Source of the DNA: Allomuricauda sp.
GTDB taxonomy: Bacteria; Bacteroidota; Bacteroidia; Flavobacteriales; Flavobacteriaceae
Length of the DNA stretch: 64,000 bases
Direction of reading: 5' to 3'
Assembly (NCBI RefSeq): GCF_013911645.1
Contig: NZ_JACESV010000007.1
Location: forward strand, 1-64,000
Part shown: positions 18,135-26,749 of the stretch, in pieces
Layout: each line of letters begins with the position of its first letter
Position numbering within the stretch: the first letter of the stretch is position 1
Notes under the pieces: model-generated
What the model saw: the letters and a program-made list of their open reading frames with translations, nothing else
What the model was told of the DNA's origin: nothing
The model's database searches: none
Program-made: the position numbers and the translations under genes

Positions 18135-19511
18135 TTAATAGCCGGGGTTCTGTTCCATATCCGTAATATCAACTTCAGCCTGTGGAATAGGGGCCAACAA
18201 TCTTATGGGGTCAACAGTGATACCTCTTCCTTCCGTTTGGAAGAAACTGTTCATAGTCTGTATGGCTTTGCCCGTTCGCAGTAGGTCGTACCAGCGGTGG
18301 CCTTCACCTGCCAATTCCAACCTTCTTTCGAAGGCAATGGCATTGCGCATGCTTGCTTGGTCGCTTGCAGTGGTGTTGTCCAGACCTGCTCTGTTCCTTA
18401 CCCTATTGAGATAAATCTCCGCAGTAGAGGTCTTGTTGTTCTCATTGAGGCATTCCGCATATAGTAGCAACACATCCGCATACCTGACCACAAAGTGGTT
18501 GTCCCCACCATCTTCCCTGTTGCTGTTGGGTGATGGTGTCCATTTGTTGATATAGTACACATTGTTGGATTCGTTGATCAAGTTTCGACGAAGATCTTCT
18601 GCCTCGTATAAATTGTACAGGGAACTTTCCATGGCCATGGCCCCCATGCCCCCTTGGTCATCAGGTTGGGTAAATATGTAATAGAACCGGCTTCCTTCAC
18701 TCATTCCATCTAAATTGGAAGTGTACTGAATACTGAAGACATCTTCATCGTTGCCTTCATTTTCCACACCAAAAAGGCCATCAATCGGAGCAAGGTCATA
18801 TTTTTCGGAACCCACGATGATTTCCAATTGTGCCTCTGCTTTGCCAAAGTCCCCTAGTCTCATGTAATGCTTAGCAAGAATGGCACGTGCTGCATATTCA
18901 TTTGCCCTGCCCACGCTATTGGTTTTTGGCAGAAGTGTTATGGCATCCAACAGGTCTGCCTCGATTTGCGTATAGATTTCAGACACTGGGGTCCGGACAT
19001 CATCAAACGCATTGGTAGGATCGTCCACCTCCAAAACCAAGGGAACATCCCCATAGATTGTTGTAAGCTGCTCATATAAAAATGCTCTGATGAATTTCAT
19101 CTCACCAATCCTTATACTTTTCAAGGATTCACTGTCATATAACACATTATCGATTACATCCAACACGGTATTTGCATATAAGATGCCCTCATAGGCATTC
19201 TCCCATATACTCCCAACAAAACCAGTGGTGCTGATCCATGAAAAATCTTCCAAAGGTCTCGCACCTCCATTGGAGTTTGGAGCTTGGATATATGCATTGT
19301 CAGAAGGAATCTCTCCCCACAGTATCATGTAATAATCATAGAGTGCCTGTAACTCATTATATGTAGCGGTCACTGTCGATTCAACATTTTCCTGTGTGGT
19401 GTAATAGTTGTCGGCCAAGATGCCTGTTTCTGGAAATTGGTCCAGTTCGTCTTCACATGCAAAGCATGAAAGCATTGCCAAAGTGTAAATATATATTCGT
19501 TTCATAACCAT
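18135..19511 (-). CDS. SusD/RagB family outer-membrane nutrient-binding lipoprotein
   Basis: A 458-residue lipoprotein (start MKRIYIYTLAMLSCFACEDE; a second Met two codons downstream of the annotated one is equally good). SusD hallmarks are present: DQFPETGILADNYYTT near the mature N-terminus, the TPR-rich centre (AARAILAKHYMRLGDFGKAE), and the C-terminal RNRAGLDN, FERRLELAGEGHRWYDLLRTG and IPQAEVDITDMEQNPGY. It caps the SusC channel encoded 8 bases upstream and binds the substrate at the cell surface. Neighbouring genes suggest a phospholipid head-group or inositol-containing ligand rather than a glycan, as there are no glycoside hydrolases. Confidence 0.93.
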   Translation of the reverse strand: MVMKRIYIYTLAMLSCFACEDELDQFPETGILADNYYTTQENVESTVTATYNELQALYDYYMILWGEIPSDNAYIQAPNSNGGARPLEDFSWISTTGFVGSIWENAYEGILYANTVLDVIDNVLYDSESLKSIRIGEMKFIRAFLYEQLTTIYGDVPLVLEVDDPTNAFDDVRTPVSEIYTQIEADLLDAITLLPKTNSVGRANEYAARAILAKHYMRLGDFGKAEAQLEIIVGSEKYDLAPIDGLFGVENEGNDEDVFSIQYTSNLDGMSEGSRFYYIFTQPDDQGGMGAMAMESSLYNLYEAEDLRRNLINESNNVYYINKWTPSPNSNREDGGDNHFVVRYADVLLLYAECLNENNKTSTAEIYLNRVRNRAGLDNTTASDQASMRNAIAFERRLELAGEGHRWYDLLRTGKAIQTMNSFFQTEGRGITVDPIRLLAPIPQAEVDITDMEQNPGY

Positions 19512-19519
19512 AATTCTTT

Positions 19520-22500
19520 TTATTGGAATGTTAGATTGATGCCCGCAGAAATGAGTCTGGGAACTGCCGTTGTGCCAAAAATATGTCCTCTGTTCAGTGG
19601 GTTGCCCGTGTTGCCTCCATCAGGGTTCATTCCCCTGAACTTGGTCCAAGTGTGCAGGTTATTGGCAGAGACATATACGCGTAGGTTCTTTAGGTGCAAC
19701 TGTTCCAACACGTCGGAAGGTATGTTATACCCCAACTGTACGCTTCTCAATCTCAGGTAATCCGCATCAAGTACGTTGTAATTGGTGGGGTTTCTACTGG
19801 CAGACCTTGTAGCGGTGTTGCCATAAGCATCGGGAGGGGCTAAAAAACCATCCGGATTATGTACAGGGTCCCAATAATTGTTAAAATAGTGGTAGTTGGT
19901 ATTGGTAAACGCCTCCCCATACTCCAAATATCTGGAAGTCATCTCATCAAAGGCCATTCTTCCCACGGTTCCATTGAAGTTCAAGCTCATGTCAAACCCT
20001 TTATAGGCGAGGTTTATTCCAAAACCATAGGTTACTTCGGGGTTGTAGTCGCCCAAAAGCACCCTATCATTGGCATCAATAGTATCGTTTCCATCCGTGT
20101 CTTGGAATATGTAGTCACCCACTTCTGCAGATAGGGTAGTATTCTTTCTATTGTTATATTCAGCTACTTCTTCCTCGGATTTCAAAATCCCGATGATCTT
20201 ATAGCCATAAAGGTTCGCCAAGGACTCCCCTACCCGGGTAATGAACCTTTGATTTCCTCCTTCGAACAACTCGTCGGCACCTCCAAGGGAAAGAATCTCA
20301 TTATTGTTGGTTGCCAAATTGGCATCAAAGCCAAAGCTTAGATCCCCCAAGTTGAAATTAGATCCGCTGAGTTGGAATTCCCAGCCCTTGTTTCTCATTT
20401 CCCCAATGTTCTGAAGAGAATTGTTGAAACCAGTATGTTTGGGTACCGGCCTGTCCAACAAAAGATCGGTAATGTCTGCTACGTAGTAATCGACCCCTAG
20501 CCTGATTTTGTTGAAAAAACTCAAATCCACACCAAAGTTGTTGGAAGTATTAGTCTCCCAAGTAAGGGCATAGGATGGGGCACTGGACGGGGCGGCACCG
20601 GGATGGAGCGTACCATCATAGGGATAGTCCCTTCCTGTGCCAATGGAGGCATACTGTGCATAGTTGCCAATCTGATTATTCCCTGTTTGCCCCCAACTAT
20701 ATCTCAATTTTGCAAACGTGAGTATATCATTTTCCGGAAAAAAGGATTCATTGCTCAACACCCAACCTGCGGAGAACGAACCAAAGGTTCCATACCTATT
20801 GTCCCTTCCGAATCTGGAGGAACCATCGGTACGTATGGATCCCGATAGGAAATAGGTATCCTTGTAATCATACATAATCCTACCAAAATAGGAGAGCTGT
20901 GTCCATCGGCTTCGTGATGCCCCGGCCGTCTGCACAGTAGAGCCATCTATATTTTCAATGATATCGTTTGGAAAATCGAACCCGTCAACGGACAGTCCAG
21001 ATGAAGAGCTTTTCTGAAAACTTTGTCCTGCCAATGCATTGAACGAATGCTGGCCAATATCGAAGGTATAGTTGGCCGTGTTCTCTATGAGAACATCCCC
21101 CTGATCGCTTCTGCTTTCCGACCCCTGCTGAGGATTTCTTTCACTGATCAATTCACGGTATGCACCGGTGAGCATTGGCGCATACTGGTCGGTAAACTTG
21201 TAGTCTAACAGATAACCCAATGAGGTCTTTAGTTCCAGATTGTCTATAGGCTCATAGGAAAGATAGGCATTTCCGAAAGTCCTGAACTCTCTTCTATCAT
21301 ACTTGGACAATTCTGCCATGGCCACAGGGTTTTCTTGCAAGTTTGCATTATAGGGCCTGTTTGCACGAATTTGTGCCTCAATATTGTACCCGGTTGGGTG
21401 CGAATCGTCATAAGCAGAGAAAAATGGGTACATATATACCATGGCTCTGCCTGCTGGATCTATAGGGAACCTATATTGGTTACTTCCATTGGTAAGTCCT
21501 CTTTCAGAATAGTAACCGTTCATGTTTGCCCCGAACTTCAAACGTTCACTCAATTTGGTGTTGAACTTGATGTTAGTGGTATAACGTTTTTGGTCTGCAG
21601 TAATCACTATACCTTCCTCATCGGTGTACCCCAATGATACTGAATAGTTGGTGGCATCGTTCGAACCCGATACATTTATATGGTGGTTCTGTACTATCCC
21701 TGCCCTGTACACAGCATCTTCCCAGTTAAAATCCATTAGACCCTGTTCGTTATTCAGGTACGGAAGGGTATAATCCAATAAAAGTTCCCGCACGTTTGCT
21801 CCATTAGCAATACGCTGTGCCTCTGTGTCATTAACACTAACATTGCTATGGTTTTTCAGATATGCGTTGTTTCGTCCGTCCCTAAAGAAAATGGCCGCAT
21901 CATAAGCGTTCAAAAGGTCGTATGTCCCGGTACGTTCTTGTATCCCGGCCACGGAATTAATCTGAACTGTCGTTTTTTTGCTCCGTCCCTCTTTCGTTGT
22001 AATCATGATAAGCCCGTTGGCCGCCCGAGATCCATAAATGGCCGAAGAAGCCGCATCTTTTATCACATCAATGGATGCAATGTCATTGGGATTGATGACA
22101 TTGAGGGAGCTTCCTTCTGCCAACGGAAAACCATCGACCACCACGAGTGGGTTTGCGCTTCTGGTAATGGAGCCCGCACCCCGTATGGTTATAGTATTAC
22201 CATCCCCAGGGTTTCTTGCGTTGGTCAAAATGTCAACCCCAGGTAGTTTTCCTACTATGGCCTGGTCGAAGTTGGCGTTGGAATACTCCTGGATACTTTC
22301 TGCATCTATACTGACCACCGAGCCAGTGATTTTTTCCTTGGAGCTTGTCCCATAACCAATGACCACCACATCATCAAGAACATTGCTGGCCTCTTTCAAA
22401 ACAAAATCCAGGGTGAATACAGATGGGCCAACAGTTTTTTCCATTGTTTCAAAACCCATATAAGAAGCCACCAAAACAGGTGTGTCGGAACTGGTTTCAA

Positions 22501-22681
22501 TGGAATATTCCCCATTAAAGTCGGAAATAGCCCCATTGTTGGTTCCCTTCTCCACAACACTGGCCCCTGGAAGGGGGTACCCATCACTATCGATAACAGT
22601 ACCATTTATTTTCTTTTGGGCCCACGAAACCGTGGTAAGGCCAATTAGAAAAATTGTTACCAAAAATTTAAATTTCTTCAT
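19520..22681 (-). CDS. SusC/RagA family TonB-dependent outer-membrane transporter
   Basis: Start chosen at 22681 (MKKFKFLVTIFLIGLTTVSW, a clean signal peptide), 42 bases inside the ORF-track start, giving 1053 residues. In order: carboxypeptidase-like regulatory domain (INGTVIDSDGYPLPGASV), TonB-box/plug region (DDVVVIGYGTSSKEKITGSV, VVDGFPLAEG), SusC signature SIDVIKDAASSAIYGSRAAN, then a 22-strand-type barrel ending in a hydrophobic strand with terminal Phe-Gln. It has no STN domain, unlike the second SusC here, so it should not use an anti-sigma partner. Together with SusD it imports the locus substrate using TonB. A palindromic operator lies 83 bases upstream. Confidence 0.95.
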   Translation of the reverse strand: MKKFKFLVTIFLIGLTTVSWAQKKINGTVIDSDGYPLPGASVVEKGTNNGAISDFNGEYSIETSSDTPVLVASYMGFETMEKTVGPSVFTLDFVLKEASNVLDDVVVIGYGTSSKEKITGSVVSIDAESIQEYSNANFDQAIVGKLPGVDILTNARNPGDGNTITIRGAGSITRSANPLVVVDGFPLAEGSSLNVINPNDIASIDVIKDAASSAIYGSRAANGLIMITTKEGRSKKTTVQINSVAGIQERTGTYDLLNAYDAAIFFRDGRNNAYLKNHSNVSVNDTEAQRIANGANVRELLLDYTLPYLNNEQGLMDFNWEDAVYRAGIVQNHHINVSGSNDATNYSVSLGYTDEEGIVITADQKRYTTNIKFNTKLSERLKFGANMNGYYSERGLTNGSNQYRFPIDPAGRAMVYMYPFFSAYDDSHPTGYNIEAQIRANRPYNANLQENPVAMAELSKYDRREFRTFGNAYLSYEPIDNLELKTSLGYLLDYKFTDQYAPMLTGAYRELISERNPQQGSESRSDQGDVLIENTANYTFDIGQHSFNALAGQSFQKSSSSGLSVDGFDFPNDIIENIDGSTVQTAGASRSRWTQLSYFGRIMYDYKDTYFLSGSIRTDGSSRFGRDNRYGTFGSFSAGWVLSNESFFPENDILTFAKLRYSWGQTGNNQIGNYAQYASIGTGRDYPYDGTLHPGAAPSSAPSYALTWETNTSNNFGVDLSFFNKIRLGVDYYVADITDLLLDRPVPKHTGFNNSLQNIGEMRNKGWEFQLSGSNFNLGDLSFGFDANLATNNNEILSLGGADELFEGGNQRFITRVGESLANLYGYKIIGILKSEEEVAEYNNRKNTTLSAEVGDYIFQDTDGNDTIDANDRVLLGDYNPEVTYGFGINLAYKGFDMSLNFNGTVGRMAFDEMTSRYLEYGEAFTNTNYHYFNNYWDPVHNPDGFLAPPDAYGNTATRSASRNPTNYNVLDADYLRLRSVQLGYNIPSDVLEQLHLKNLRVYVSANNLHTWTKFRGMNPDGGNTGNPLNRGHIFGTTAVPRLISAGINLTFQ

Positions 22682-22763
22682 ATTAGGTTGATTATAATTG
22701 TTAATTCGGCAACCAAATAACAATAAAAAAACGATTTCGTTAATACGCCTACATCAAAACTTT

Positions 22764-22779
22764 ATGCAAAGGTTTGCAT
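22764..22779. promoter_or_regulatory. LacI-type operator candidate upstream of susC (O2)
   Basis: Palindrome ATGCAAA-GG-TTTGCAT, identical over 16 bases to the core of O1 before iolJ, located 83 bases before the susC start chosen here. It sits in the divergent promoter region between susC and the phosphodiesterase/phosphatase gene. Confidence 0.7.
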
Positions 22780-22924
22780 TGGTTAACCTTTAATTTGCAA
22801 GCATTTAACCGCTTGTTTATCCCCTATTTGAAAACATTTTATAAAGGGTGACAACAGTCTCTGCAAGGAGTGTGAAGGTACCCCCTTCCAACTCTTTGAT
22901 CCTTAGGGGTTGCAACACCTTTTT

Positions 22925-22944
22925 TTGTGCAAACCTTTGCACAA
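22925..22944. promoter_or_regulatory. LacI-type operator candidate upstream of the phosphodiesterase/phosphatase gene (O3)
   Basis: A 20-base palindrome TTGTGCAAA-CC-TTTGCACAA with perfect 9-base arms, ending 88 bases before the 23032 start. Its core is the O1/O2 core read from the other strand. About 18-25 bases downstream is GTATTATTTG, close to the Bacteroidota -10 consensus TAnnTTTG (one extra spacer base). The palindrome contains a TTTG in the -33 area, so a bound regulator would overlap the promoter. Confidence 0.65.
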
Positions 22945-23031
22945 TATTTTTTTAAAGAATGTATTATTTGTCGTTGTTTTGAATTGTCCAATTTTCCCAA
23001 CTGGGTCTGTGGATGAATCTATCCTTTATAA

Positions 23032-24858
23032 ATGATTTCTATGCACCTTACATTGCACAAGTACAAGATTTCCTTGCTCCATTTGGTCGTTCTCATTGGT
23101 GTTTTCCAATTCCAGTCCAACGTCCATGGCCAGAGCATCCATTCACACAATGATTATGAACAGGCTGTTCCTTTTTGGGATGCTTTTTCTGGTGGTCTCC
23201 AATCTTTTGAAGTGGATGTGTTTCTAAAAAACGGAGTATTATACGCCACTCATGAGGAATCCGAAATAATCGAGGACAGGAACATTGAAAATCTTTATCT
23301 CCAACCTATACAAAAGGCCTTGGCTCTGAAACTTGGGAATCAAAAAGCCATCCAAGTGCTCATCGATATCAAATCCGAAGCGGAACCGACTCTGCAAGAA
23401 TTGATCAATGTGTTGGAAAAATACCCGGATATCATAGGGAACAACAATATCACCTTGGTCATTTCGGGAAATCGTCCGCCCGTCGAAACCTACCCAAACT
23501 ATCCACCATACATCAAGTTTGATTATCAAAGCTTGGAAAACTTCAACAACGAGAAACTTTGGGACAAAGTGGCTTTGATCAGTCTCAACTTCAAGAAGAT
23601 TTCTCCTTGGAACGGGTTGGGAAGACTAACCTCAGATGACCTTGACAAAGTAAAGACCATCATCGATAAGGCACACAGCTATGGAAAACCTTTTAGGTTT
23701 TGGGCCACTCCCGATACCAAAACGGCTTGGCGGGCACTTGCTGATCTTGGAGTGGATTTCATCAACACGGATATGCCCTTCGTTTGCATCGATTTTGTCA
23801 ATTCTTTGGAAAAAAGGAGATACGGAAACAAGATTTTCTCTGAAGTTTATACTCCCCGATATACCGTAGATCAAAAGGAAAAACCGGTGAAAAACATCAT
23901 ATTGTTCATCGGCGATGGAAATGGGTTGAGCCATATCTCTTCAGCAGCCTTGGCCAATGGGGGGGCATTGACCCTGACACAATTGAAGAGCATCGGTTTT
24001 CTGAAAACTGCCTCAGCGGATGATTTCACCACCGACTCGGCTGCTGCGGGCACTGCTTTGGCAACCGGAAGCAAGACATACAATCGTTCCATTGGGCTCG
24101 ATACCTTGAGGGAGCCTCTGGTAAATATTCCCGAAAAACTAGCCACATCTGGCTTTATTTCTGGTTGTGTAACCACAGACAAGTTGACCGGGGCCACACC
24201 AGCTTCCTTTTATGCGCATCAGGAAGACCGGTCACAAGTAACCTCCATTGCAGCAGATTTGTTCAATAGTGAGCTTTCTCTATTTGTAGGGGGAGGAAAA
24301 ACTGATTTTGAAAACAAGGAAAACCTAGTTGGCTTCACTCTAGTGGATCATATAGATGATATTGGTGATTCTGACCATGAGAAGGTCGGTCATTTTTTTT
24401 CCAATGGCGATGTGCCAAGTGTTCTGGAAGGAAGGGGAGATGCATTGGCCAGGGCGACCAAAGGAAGCATCGATTTCCTAAAGGCAAAGAACAAACCTTT
24501 TTTCCTGATGGTGGAGGGTGCAAAAATAGACAAGTATGCGCATAAAAAAAGCGTGGCGGGCATTGTAAGTGAGGGGATAGATTTTGACAGGGCCATAACG
24601 GAGGCCATAAAATTTGCCGATGTTTCGAAAAATACACTAGTCATTATTACCGCCGACCATGAAACCTCTGGTTTTGCCATTCCACAGGGCAATCTCAAAA
24701 GCAGGACCATTGAAGGGGATTTCACCACTTTTGACCACACTGCGGCCATGGTGCCCATTTTTGCCTATGGTCCACACTCCCATGAGTTTCAGGGTGTGTA
24801 TGAAAACAATGAAGTTTTCGATAAAATAATGAACATCTTGAGCATATACCTTGAATGA
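23032..24858 (+). CDS. Fused glycerophosphodiesterase-like/alkaline phosphatase, secreted
   Basis: A 608-residue two-domain exported enzyme (signal peptide to about residue 34; the ATG three codons in is an alternative start). Domain 1 (about 35-260) belongs to the PLC-like/GDPD superfamily: SIHSHNDYEQ with the catalytic His, FEVDVFLKNG with acidic ligands, YATHEE, LIDIKSEAE and FRFWATPDT. Domain 2 (about 285-605) is alkaline phosphatase: LFIGDGNG, nucleophile Ser in TDSAAAGTALATG, TPASFYAHQEDR, EGAKIDKYAH and ITADHETSG, with all expected metal ligands. It would cut a phosphodiester and then release inorganic phosphate. Divergent from susC and sharing its regulatory region; paralogue at 31941-33710. 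Confidence 0.88.
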   Translation: MISMHLTLHKYKISLLHLVVLIGVFQFQSNVHGQSIHSHNDYEQAVPFWDAFSGGLQSFEVDVFLKNGVLYATHEESEIIEDRNIENLYLQPIQKALALKLGNQKAIQVLIDIKSEAEPTLQELINVLEKYPDIIGNNNITLVISGNRPPVETYPNYPPYIKFDYQSLENFNNEKLWDKVALISLNFKKISPWNGLGRLTSDDLDKVKTIIDKAHSYGKPFRFWATPDTKTAWRALADLGVDFINTDMPFVCIDFVNSLEKRRYGNKIFSEVYTPRYTVDQKEKPVKNIILFIGDGNGLSHISSAALANGGALTLTQLKSIGFLKTASADDFTTDSAAAGTALATGSKTYNRSIGLDTLREPLVNIPEKLATSGFISGCVTTDKLTGATPASFYAHQEDRSQVTSIAADLFNSELSLFVGGGKTDFENKENLVGFTLVDHIDDIGDSDHEKVGHFFSNGDVPSVLEGRGDALARATKGSIDFLKAKNKPFFLMVEGAKIDKYAHKKSVAGIVSEGIDFDRAITEAIKFADVSKNTLVIITADHETSGFAIPQGNLKSRTIEGDFTTFDHTAAMVPIFAYGPHSHEFQGVYENNEVFDKIMNILSIYLE

Positions 24859-24907
24859 ATTTTTAACGATTAGTTTAGTTAGCTTTTAGATGCTGATGTT
24901 GAGAGAG

Positions 24908-24938
24908 CTTGGGAACAAAACCGTTCCCAAGTTTTCCC
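24908..24938 (+). terminator. Rho-independent terminator after the phosphodiesterase/phosphatase gene
   Basis: Perfect 9-bp stem CTTGGGAAC / GTTCCCAAG with a 6-base loop and a following TTTT, about 50 bases after the stop codon. Confidence 0.75.
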
Positions 24939-25168
24939 AATTATAACCTGTCACCACTAGCTAATAGATCAGATTAGACTCGTCACTTTTCCATGGCCTT
25001 TACTACTCCCTTCAACTACCCTCCACTTTGGTATTCGCTATCTAGGAGTAAAACATTCTGCTTTATTCAACAAATCTTGACTCATAAAGTTGTAAATGAC
25101 AACACACCATCGGGCATGGTCTCCGTAAGCTCCCTTTTCTTTCTAAATTTTGAGCGTAATTTTATTTT
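24939..25168. other. Intergenic stretch without a recognisable gene
   Basis: About 230 bases between the terminator and the gene remnants. Both strands have only short open frames broken by stops, and I recognise none of them. Together with the remnants that follow, it looks like decayed sequence. Confidence 0.4.
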
Positions 25169-25201
25169 ATGAAAATTCTATTGATTGAGGACGAACTATA
25201 G
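25169..25201 (+). pseudogene. N-terminal remnant of a response regulator
   Basis: ATG followed by MKILLIEDEL and a stop. MKILLIEDE is the typical first beta strand and acidic pocket of an OmpR-type response regulator receiver domain. Only ten codons survive. The sequence joins directly to a ParE-like fragment, so a deletion or recombination has fused two broken genes. Confidence 0.45.
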
Positions 25202-25301
25202 GTACAAGGCACATGTCATATTCTATTTTGTGAAAAATGAGAAAATATTCATTGTAAGAGTTTTGGGCGGTCGGATGGATTTTCCAAAACACCTTAAGTA
25301 A
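25197..25301 (+). pseudogene. C-terminal remnant of a ParE-type toxin
   Basis: Frame beginning YRYKAHVIFYFVKNEKIFIV and ending MDFPKHLK then TAA. It closely parallels the C-terminus of the intact ParE encoded 1.5 kb downstream (YSYKAHVIFYQF, EIFIVRVLGKRMNF, EHL). No start or N-terminal half remains. It is an old second copy, or a leftover of a duplication around the parDE module. Confidence 0.7.
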
Positions 25302-25326
25302 AGTTCAAATAAACGATTCCCAATTT

Positions 25327-26388
25327 ATGAAATCAAATACGCTAGCCTTATTTTTAGTGTTTTCCATAGTAATACTTGGATGTACCACCAAACCAGAAAA
25401 AGGTTTTTTGATCAATGGCAGAATAAGTGGATTGGACAATAGATATATTTATTTAGTATACGGAAACAAAATCGATAGCTCAAAAGTTCTGAATGGTTCA
25501 TTTTATTTTGAGGGGAAAGTTTCCTATCCTAAAAAATCTGCATTATATCCAGACTTACCATCCTCCAAGGAACAAATGACAATTGGAGTCTTAATGCTGG
25601 AAAACAGTGAGATAGATATTGTGGCAAGATATTCCGAAGGAATGACAAGTTCAGGACCAATCAAGTTTTTGGATATTGACAGTATCAATGGATCCAAAAG
25701 CCAAGTTCTTAAAGACCATTTTGAGGGAAAAATGCACCGTACCGTTTTTGAAGAACCAAATGACAGTATTAAGACTGAAACATTGTATGATAATTTGTTT
25801 GAGTTTTTATCTGCAAATCCAGAATTAGAATTGAGTGGGGAATATTTGGCAGATTACAGCACTCCTGGATATAATCTGACTAGCGACCAAATAAACAATC
25901 TTTTTGTTCTTTTGGATACCAGTTACCAAGACGAGCAAAGTTTGGAAAAAATAAGTAAAAACATAAGCCAAAGGAAGCTATTGGAAATTGGCAACACTCC
26001 ACCTAACATTGTTTTGCCTGACATGGAAGGCAACCTGTTGGATAGAAAAACACTAAAGGGAAAGATTGTTCTATTGGATTTTTGGGCTTCATGGTGCGCT
26101 CCATGCAGACAAGCAAATCCAGAACTTTTGAAAATTTATGAGAAATCAAAAGATAAGGGGTTTGAAATTTTGGGAATTTCAATAGATGAAAACTCCCAAA
26201 AATGGAAAGAAGCGATAATAGAGGATGGTATTAGCTGGTTGCAGGTTTTGGATTCTTTAGGAGAAACTAAAAGAACATATAATTTAAATTCCATTCCATT
26301 CAATATACTATTAGACCGTGAAGGACAAATTATGACAGTTGATGTAAACCATGTCGAATTAACTAGAATCTTAGAAACCGAGCTATGA
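25327..26388 (+). CDS. TlpA-like thiol-disulfide oxidoreductase lipoprotein (DUF4369-thioredoxin)
   Basis: A 353-residue lipoprotein (signal ending ILGCTTKPEKG). Residues of about 28-110 match the DUF4369 domain common in Bacteroidota (FLINGRISGLDNRYIYLVY). The C-terminal 140 residues are an AhpC/TSA-thioredoxin domain with the redox motif in LDFWASWCAPCRQANPEL and the cis-Pro region NSIPFNILLDREG. It works in the periplasm on disulfides of exported proteins. The flanks hold toxin-antitoxin genes and gene remnants, and the region is richer in A/T-ending codons than the iol operon, so it may be part of an acquired stretch. Confidence 0.85.
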   Translation: MKSNTLALFLVFSIVILGCTTKPEKGFLINGRISGLDNRYIYLVYGNKIDSSKVLNGSFYFEGKVSYPKKSALYPDLPSSKEQMTIGVLMLENSEIDIVARYSEGMTSSGPIKFLDIDSINGSKSQVLKDHFEGKMHRTVFEEPNDSIKTETLYDNLFEFLSANPELELSGEYLADYSTPGYNLTSDQINNLFVLLDTSYQDEQSLEKISKNISQRKLLEIGNTPPNIVLPDMEGNLLDRKTLKGKIVLLDFWASWCAPCRQANPELLKIYEKSKDKGFEILGISIDENSQKWKEAIIEDGISWLQVLDSLGETKRTYNLNSIPFNILLDREGQIMTVDVNHVELTRILETEL

Positions 26389-26456
26389 TAAACAATAGCT
26401 GACCAACCTATTAGCGAAGAGTAAATTCCACTATAAATTTTAAAAAGAGCCGTACA

Positions 26457-26470
26457 CACCACTGGTGGTG
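26457..26470. promoter_or_regulatory. Palindrome upstream of parDE, possible autoregulatory operator
   Basis: CACCAC-TG-GTGGTG, perfect 6-base arms, 37 bases before the parD start and about 12 bases before a TATATTG that could be a -10 element. ParD antitoxins usually repress their own promoter through such sites. There is no direct evidence of binding. Confidence 0.35.
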
Positions 26471-26506
26471 CGAAAAAGTGTTATATTGCATCACAAACAT
26501 AGGTTT

Positions 26507-26749
26507 ATGGAAACAGTTAGAAAGTCAATCACTTTTACAAATCAACAAGATAGTTGGATAAAGCTTAGGGTTCAATCAGGTGACTTTACCAATGATAGTG
26601 AGTATATAAGGGATTTGGTAAGAAAGGACCAAGAAGAGAACATGAAACTCGCGGAGCTTAAGGCCGCAATTGATGATGGATTGCAAAGTGGCAGAAGTAA
26701 TCTCAAAATAAGTGACATTATCGCAAAAGTTGATAATGGGGAATTATAA
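26507..26749 (+). CDS. parD: ParD-type antitoxin
   Basis: Start chosen at the internal ATG (METVRKSITFTNQQDSWIKL), which gives the usual 80-residue ParD; the ORF-track start adds 14 unlikely residues. The N-terminal part has a ribbon-helix-helix pattern (SITFTNQQDSWIKLRVQ, TNDSEYIRDLVRKDQEE). The C-terminal part (LKAAIDDGLQSG, ISDIIAK) is the toxin-binding tail. It neutralises ParE and probably represses the operon. The stop overlaps the parE start by 14 bases, a common arrangement in these modules. Confidence 0.88.
   Translation: METVRKSITFTNQQDSWIKLRVQSGDFTNDSEYIRDLVRKDQEENMKLAELKAAIDDGLQSGRSNLKISDIIAKVDNGEL

Noticed and set aside
26448-26475. GAGCCGTACAC similar to the start of group II intron domain V
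   Set aside because: The matching 3' half of domain V and any reverse transcriptase are missing; only the CACCAC/GTGGTG palindrome is supported.
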